Positions 56,467-64,000 of a stretch of 64,000 nt of DNA are shown here, piece after piece. The DNA is taken from the NCBI RefSeq assembly GCF_963678635.1, contig NC_087062.1:77160638-77224637 (forward strand), in the 5' to 3' direction. The position numbers were made by a program, and so were the translations under genes. The notes under the pieces are model-generated. The model made no database searches and was not told the DNA's origin. It was given only the letters and a program-made list of their open reading frames with translations. Numbering within the stretch: position 1 is the stretch's first letter; the number at the start of each line of letters is the position of its first letter. The DNA is from Symsagittifera roscoffensis. Taxonomy: Eukaryota; Xenacoelomorpha; Acoela; Convolutidae.

Positions 56467-59400
56467 TTACAAGGAGCAAAATTTATCCTTTTGTACTTTA
56501 AATGGCGTGTGGGGGGATGATTTTCATAAAAAATTTCAAATCCTAGAAAAAAAGTTTCATTTTGTTTTATTATTACATACATATTATTACTGCTCCATTA
56601 ACCTTAAAAGGCAGTCGGAACATTCAGGGCTTTGCCCTGATACGAGCAGTCTTGGTATTTTTGAAGAAAGAACGGAATGTTATTACTCAGGATGGTTCTT
56701 TTTTTTTAATCTCCAGACAAGTTTCGACTTATTAACTATCAGTTTTTGACGAAATTTTTATTATATCTGTCCAAAGGTACTTGGTACTGTTTTCCAGAGC
56801 TCAAATTAAAAAGAATTGATCATTTTTTTTAAAGTGAAGGGGGTTTAGAGATTGCCAATTTGGGATAGTTATTGTGCGTTATATTTTGCGATGATCAACG
56901 TGCTATATCATACGTGCTAAAAGTGTGTCAGCGTATGTTTAGTCCGTCTTAGAAACCGTTACAAATTAAATTGAAAAACGTTTTTTGGTACAACTACATT
57001 ACGAGCCCAAACTGTGCATTTTATGAACTGTAAGCAGTTTCCATGGGACCCTTTTTTCTTCTTTTGTTTTTTCATTTTCTTTGATCATTTCGACAAAATT
57101 TCAACAGGTTTAAAGACTTGTCTCTGGAATCCAGAAAATACAGATACAAAACTGTGCGCCTAACCAGTGCACAGTGTGCTTTCGTACTTTTAATGTAATA
57201 CTTTGTTAAATATCCGAAATCTATCACGTTGTGGCTTGCTGGGTGATGAATTAAAAAAAAATTGAATTCTTTTTGAAAGTTTCATCCATTTTGTAACGGG
57301 AATAGTTACTGCATAGACTTTAAATTCAGTCGAAAAATTTACGTCTTCACCCTGCTACAAGAAATTTTTGAAACATGGCCGTCTTGAGCGCTAATTTAAA
57401 AAAAAAGATTTTGCCTTTGATCATTTTTTGAAAAGTTATGGGGGTTTAAACTTGCCAATTTGGGATATTAAAGTGCGATCTTTTTCGTGCTAATAACGTG
57501 TAAGCGGATCATCGATACGACGCAATTTGTACAAATTTGACGCAATTTGTACAAATGTGACACAATTTGAACACAAAGTAGTGTCTGAGTTTTGTTATAT
57601 CCTACACCACAAACACACCCGGTTGACAAAAAAAGCTTATCATACTCTTTCTTGCTTGTCATACTCTTTCATACAACTTCATAGAGCAAAAAGTAAGTGT
57701 ATTAAAAACAGCAAAATAAGCATTATTTCCATATTATATACCAAAAAAATTGTTTTTGTATATGGCTGGATGATTTTTAGTTTGAAAATTTTGGCGGTTG
57801 AGGAAAATAGGCCTTTTTTTCTAAATTTTTTAAAATCTTATCAAATGAAACAAAAAATAATAATTGCGTTTACAAAAAAAAACACAAATGGTCAAATTTG
57901 GCATGCAGAATTTTTTTCGTAAATTTTATATTAGAGCACAAAAGCAAGTTTGCAACCAAAAAGGAGATTAAAAATTTTTTTAACTCAAATTTGTGTTTTT
58001 GTTTATAAAAAATTGCATATCACTTAGTTTTCATATATTTTAAAATTACCCAGACACGTTTTTTGGTGATTTTTGAAAGCTTTGTTTTATCTATGACAAA
58101 ATGATTATCTTAAAATTTTCATACCTGAAAACTTTATGACTGGCAATTTTTATTGAAATGTTTTAAACACTTTTTTAATGGCCAGAAAGCTTCAAAAGAG
58201 GAAAATAGACAAAAAATATTCATTAAAAATTTTTAAAACATTTTTTAAATTTTGTATTAATTTTGTATGACAAGCATTTTTTCCATATACTCCATATGAA
58301 AAAACTGTATGCTAAACATTTTTCTTCTATGGCCGTCAACCCGGGCAACGGCACATACAACGGCAAAATTGGGTGTTTATTCATGCTGCTGTAAAGTTGT
58401 TTCAAGAAGCCATGGTTATTTTAAGTTATTTTAAAGAGTTGGCCACCCGGATGCTACACTTTGTAAAACTTTGTTGTCCCACAGCTTACCTTTAAAGCGC
58501 AGCTCGAGACGACCTTTTACGCCGGATTATCCCGATGTAAGTAAGTTTTTTTTGGAGTTTGGTAAGTATAATTTATTCTGTTTTTCTACTGTGTTTTATA
58601 CGGTGTTTTCCTGACCCTTCTATCCGTTTCTTCCTTAGTACTCCTGGATCCTTCTAATACTTGTGTTGTTTAAAAAAAGTTATTTTTTTGAGGTTGATCT
58701 TGTGTCTCAGTAGTTTGATAATTGTGGATTAGTTGGGGTTTTATACTTATCTAATAAAGTTATTCAACTGGTTTTAATTATTTTATTCGAAGTACTCCTA
58801 GAATGTGTCACTTGATTCCTATGGTTTTATGGTTCGTAATTTCCTGATTGAGTCAAAAGAAAAAATCGCAGCATTATCTTGGTTGGGAAAATTAATGCAA
58901 AAACTTTCACATTTACCCGTAGCCGAGTGGAGCATTTTTAAAGACTTTGTTAACCACTCTATTAACTACTCTAAAAATCTCCATGTTTTTGCATTTTTTC
59001 CTAATTTGTTTTCATTTTTGTCATAGGCTGTTTTCAGGCAATTTTATTGAATAAAACACTCCTGTGAAACTTGTTTTCAGCAACAAACTGGCTTTAAAAA
59101 TTGCCATGGATATATAATAACGAGTAAAACGTTTAAAACTTTTAAGAGGTAAGTTTTCGCTGCAAGGCTTAGCAATCAAGAGGAAAGGTGGTAAGTGAAG
59201 TTTGGTCACGATATCTAGTTTTGCTCTCAGGGTTTTGCTAGGTCACTGTAGTTTTGGCTTATAGACTTTTCATGATTTTGATCTGTATCATAAAATGATA
59301 ACCGATGGAAGCTTGGTAAATGATTGGCATTACAAAACCCAACTGTGCTCTAGATATAGGCGAACAATTTGGTGTCTGTAAGTCACTAAAAACATGCTCC

Positions 59401-59602
59401 AAAATGTAAATTAATTCTTCTAAGAAAAATTCGATGGATTTCGTGTGCAAATAGGTAACGTAAATTTTGTCAACAAGTTAGTTCTGTTTACATCGAAATG
59501 AGTTCGTACGTGAATAAATAATAGCTTGAATTTTTATCTAGTAGTTAGATTTATTTATAGTTATTATCTAGTAAATGCGGAACTTGAAACCAAGAACTCA
59601 GT
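56467..59602 (+). repeat. 3.1-kb direct repeat, left copy
   Basis: From 'ttacaaggagcaaaatttat' to 'aaccaagaactcagt' it matches 60543-63632 in the same order and orientation with a few percent difference and small indels. It contains internal variants of the 56130 repeat, an 18-bp repeat 'gacgcaatttgtacaaat' (three copies here, fewer in the right copy) and a small two-exon-like frame. No terminal inverted repeats were seen. Confidence 0.85.
58485..59026 (+). other. Candidate two-exon mini-gene in the left 3.1-kb repeat
   Basis: A 52-base segment (58485-58536) lies between a good acceptor (TTGTCCCACAG) and a perfect donor (GTAAGT) and reads 'LPLKRSSRRPFTPDYPD'. The next open segment, 58802-59026, starts after CTCCTAG and reads 'NVSLDSYGFMVRNFLIESKE' onwards for 74 codons to TAG. 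Joined in phase they make about 91 residues. No upstream ATG exon was found and no family is recognised, so it may be a fragment of an element ORF. Confidence 0.35.
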
Positions 59603-60540
<938 letters not shown>

Positions 60541-60542
60541 TG

Positions 60543-63500
60543 TTACAAGGAGCAAAATTTATCCTTTTGTACTTTAAATGGCGTGTGAGGGGATGATTTT
60601 CATTTAAAAAATTTCAAATTCTACAAAAAAAATTTCATTTTGTTTTATTATTACATTTAATTTTTTAATAATATTACTGCTCCATAAACGTTAAAAGGCA
60701 GTCGGAACATTCAGGGCTTTGCCCTGATACGAGCATTCTTGTTATTTTTGAAGAAAGAACGGAATGTTATTACTCAGGATGGTTCTTTTTTTTTAATCTC
60801 CAGACAAGTTTCGACTTATTAACTATCAGTTTTTGACAAAATTTTTAATATATCTGTCGAAAGGTACTTGGTACTGTGTTCCAGAGCTCAAATTTAAAAA
60901 AATTTGATCATTTTTTGTAAAGTGAAGGGGGTTTAGAGATTGTAGAGATTGCCAATTTGGGATAATTATTGTGCGTAATATTTTGCGATGATCAACGTGC
61001 TATATCATACGTGCTAAAAGCGTGTCAGAGTATGTTTAGGCCGTCTTAGAAACCGTTACAAATTAAATTGAAAACGCTTTTTGGTATAACTACATTACGA
61101 GCCCGCGCTGTTCACTGTAAGCGGATTCCTTGGACGCTCCTCTTGTTCTTCTTTTGTTTTTTCATTTTCTTTGATCGTTTCGACAAAATTTCAACAGGTT
61201 TAAACTTTGCTAAATATCCGAAATCTATCACGTTGTGGCTTACATAGCTTGCTGGGTGATGAATTTAAAAAAAATTGAATTCTTTTTGAAAGTTTCATCC
61301 ATTTTGTAACGGGAATAGTTACTGCTTAGACTTTAAATTCAGTGAAGAATTTACGTTTTCACCCTGCTACAAGAAGTTTTTGAAACATGGCCGTCTTGAG
61401 CGCTAATTTAAAAAAAAACATTTTACCTTTGATCATTATTTGAAAAGTTATGGAGGTTTAAGCATTGTCAGTTTGGGATAATTAAAGTGCGATGTGTTTC
61501 GTGCTAATAACGTGTAAGCGGATCATCGATACGACGCAATTTGTACAAATTTGACGCAAGTTGAACACAAAGTAGTGTCTGAGTTTTGTTATATCCTACA
61601 CCACAAACACACCCGGTTGACAAAAAAAGCTTATCTTACTCTTTCGTGCTTGTCGTACTCTTTCATACAACTTCATAGAGCAAAAAGTAAGTGTATTAAA
61701 AATAGCAAAATAAGCATTAATTCCATACTATGAACTTTTATAACAAGCATTTTTTCCATATTATTTACCAAGAAACTTGTTTTTTAATATGGCTAGATAT
61801 TCTTTAGTTTGGAAATTTTGGTGGTTGAGGAAAAGAGGCCTGTTTTTTTAAATTTTTTTGAAATCTTATCAAATGAAACAAAAAAAAAACACAAATGGTC
61901 AAATTTGGCATGCAGAATTTTTTTTTCGTAAAATTTTTGTTAGAGCACAAAAGCAAGTTTGCAACCAAAAAGGGGATTAAAAAATTTTTTAACTCAAATT
62001 TGTGTTTTTATTTATAAAAAATTGCATATCACTTAGTTTTCGTATATTTTAAAATTACCCAGGCACGTTTTTTGGTGATTTTTGACAGTTTTGTTTTATC
62101 TATGACAAAATGATTATCTTAAAATTTTCATGCCTGAAAATTTTATGACAAGCATTTTTTTATTGAAATGTTTTAATCACTTTTTTAATGACCAGAAAGC
62201 TTCAAAAGAGGAAAATAGACAAAAAAAATGTTCATCAAAAAATTTTAAATCATTTTTTAAATTTTGTATGAATTTTGTATGACAAGCATTTTTTGCATAT
62301 ACTTCATATAAAAAACTGTATGCTAAGCATTTTTCTTCTATGGCCGTCAACTCGGGCAACGGCACATACAATGGCAAAATTGGGTGTTTATTCATGTTGC
62401 TGTAAAGTTGTTTCAAGAAGCCATGGTTATTTTAAGTGATTTTAAAGAGTTGGCCACCCGGATGCTACACTTTTGAAAACTTTGTTGTCCCACAGCTTAC
62501 CTTTAAAGCGCAGCTCGAGACGACCTTTTACGCCGGATTATCCCGATGTAAGTAAGTTTTTTGGAGTTTTGTAAGTATAATTTATACTGTTTTTTACTGT
62601 GTTTTATACGGTGTTTTCCTGACCCTTCAATCCGGTTCTTCCTTAGTACTCCTGGATCCTTCTAATACTTGTGTTGTTTAAAAAAAAGTTATTTTTTTGA
62701 GGTTGATCTTGTGTCTCAGTAGTTAGATAATTGTGGATTAGTTGGGGTTGTATACTTATCTAATAAAGTAATTCAACTGGTTTCAAATATTTTATTCGAA
62801 GTACTCCTAGAATGTGTCACTTGATTCCTATGGTTTTATGGTTCGTAATTTCCTGATTGAGTCAAAAGAAAAAATCACAGCATTATCTTGGTTGGGAAAA
62901 ATAATGCAAAAATTTTCACATTTACCCGTAGCCGAGTGGAGCGTTTTTAAAGACTTTGTTAACCACTCTATTAACTACTCTAAAAATCTCCATGTTTTTG
63001 CATTTTTTCCTAATTTGTTTTCATTTTTGTCATAGGCTGTTTTCAGGCAATTTTATTGAATAAAACACTCCTGTGAAACTTGTTTTCAGCAACAAACTGG
63101 CATTAAAAATTGCCATGGATATATAATAACGAGTAAAACGTCAATTCTTTAGCGTTTTTTAAGAGGTAAAATTTTCGCTGAAAGGCTTAGCAATCAAGAG
63201 GAAGGTGGTAAGTGAAGTTTGGTCACGATATCTAGTTTTGCTCTCTAGGTTTTGCTAGGTCACTGTAATTTTCGCTCATAGACTTTTCATGATTTTGAAC
63301 TGTATCATAAAATGATAACCGATGGAAGCTTGGTAAATGATTGACATTACGAGACCCAACCGTGCTCTAGATATAGACGAACAATTTGGTGTCTGTAAGT
63401 CACTAAAAACATGTTCCAAAATGTAAATTTATTCTTCTAAGAAAAATTCGATGGACTTCGTGTGCAAGTACGTGTAACGTAATTTTTGTCAACATTTACG

Positions 63501-63632
63501 TTACACGAACATTTACGTTACATCGAACTGAGTTCGTACGCGAATAAATAATAGCTCGAATTGTTATCTAATAGTTAGATTTATTTATAGTTATTATCTA
63601 GTAACTGCGGAACTTGAAACCAAGAACTCAGT
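60543..63632 (+). repeat. 3.1-kb direct repeat, right copy
   Basis: Right-hand partner of 56467-59602. The two copies sit on either side of the GATA array, as if a unit of repeat plus microsatellite had been duplicated. The match ends at the same base in both copies ('caagaactcagt'), after which this copy runs into unique sequence. Confidence 0.85.
62496..63035 (+). other. Candidate two-exon mini-gene in the right 3.1-kb repeat
   Basis: Copy of 58485-59026: segments 62496-62547 and 62811-63035. The first is identical to its twin over 52 bases. The second differs at four of 225 positions, and all four change the residue (Ala/Thr, Leu/Ile, Leu/Phe, Ile/Val). Stop position and candidate splice sites are preserved. 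Confidence 0.35.
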
Positions 63633-63734
63633 CGTTGTCAGTGGAATCCACGAAAATTTCCTCGATTATTGGTTGACTAAAATTGTGGGTGTATTTTTAT
63701 GATCATAATTTGAGAAACGCATCAAAAAATCAAT

Positions 63735-63974
63735 TTTTTTTAAATACTCGTTGAAAATTGAACACTTCCTCAACGGTTTACTGCACATTGGTGTTCCTTT
63801 CGACATTCCGAATCTCTGAATAGATTTTAAAAAGTTCATCGAATATCTTGAAACTCAGAATAGAAATCCAGTAGCTGAACTACAGCTTTCATCCGGATTC
63901 CTAAAATTTACGCAGCAGTTCAAGCAACTGCGTCTGATCCGGCTCGAATCAATTTTTTCTCGACTTTTTATCTA
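63735..63974 (+). pseudogene. Protein-like frame at the window end, one in-frame stop
   Basis: The plus strand reads 'KIEHFLNGLLHIGVPFDIPN' (to about 63818), then TGA, then in the same frame 'IDFKKFIEYLETQNRNPVAE' and 'SGFLKFTQQFKQLRLIRLES' to a TAA at 63974. The composition looks coding. It may be a decayed ORF or part of an exon. No family is recognised. Confidence 0.3.
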
Positions 63975-64000
63975 ATTTTGATCCAATTCTGTTGCATTAT

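Noticed and set aside
57527-57922. 131-codon frame in the left 3.1-kb repeat
   Set aside because: The matching frame in the right copy stops after 60 codons, and the translation is Lys/Ile/Ser-rich from AT-rich DNA.

Overview
This is eukaryotic, intron-rich, AT-rich animal DNA. A tropomyosin gene, a trypsin-like protease, a class A GPCR and animal-type transposons (Ty3/gypsy, BEL/Pao, hAT-like and Tc1-like MITEs) are present. Of the 20 coding splice donors I could place by reading frame, four are not GT (two GC, one GA, one GG). Frequent non-GT donors are known from larvacean tunicates (Oikopleura, Fritillaria). I therefore infer a larvacean, probably one with a larger genome than O. dioica because introns reach 4.4 kb and are full of MITEs. 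The species is not proven.

Layout. 1-11.6 kb: a decayed Ty3/gypsy element on the minus strand (gag, protease, RT-RNase H, integrase), followed by a second gag copy with rearranged repeat units. 12.4-13.1 kb: MITE debris and an unexplained minus-strand ORF. 13.18-18.97 kb (+): a three-exon gene for a large acidic, Ser-rich, tail-anchored membrane protein of unknown function. 19.20-26.99 kb (-): a trypsin-like serine protease with a hydrophobic C-terminal tail; its two upstream exons lie in a nearly perfect 2.05-kb tandem duplication. 27.2-30.2 kb: repeats and degenerate protein-like frames. 30.37-40.17 kb (+): tropomyosin with two copies of its last two exons, giving alternative C-terminal ends. 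46.58-55.63 kb (-): a seven-exon GPCR whose introns hold hAT-type MITEs, a Tc1-like foldback and a BEL/Pao integrase remnant. 56.1-63.6 kb: two 3.1-kb direct repeats flanking a 0.94-kb (GATA)n array; each repeat carries the same small two-exon-like reading frame. The last 300 bases hold another open but interrupted frame.

The four host genes do not form a pathway. The tail-anchored gene and the protease converge with 237 bases between stop codons, and tropomyosin and the GPCR also converge, about 6.4 kb apart. The most interesting aspects are the mixed GC, GA and GG donors, the out-of-frame duplicated exon pair, the homogenised terminal tropomyosin exons, and MITE families with intact 8-bp target duplications. 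I found no CRISPR array, rRNA or tRNA.
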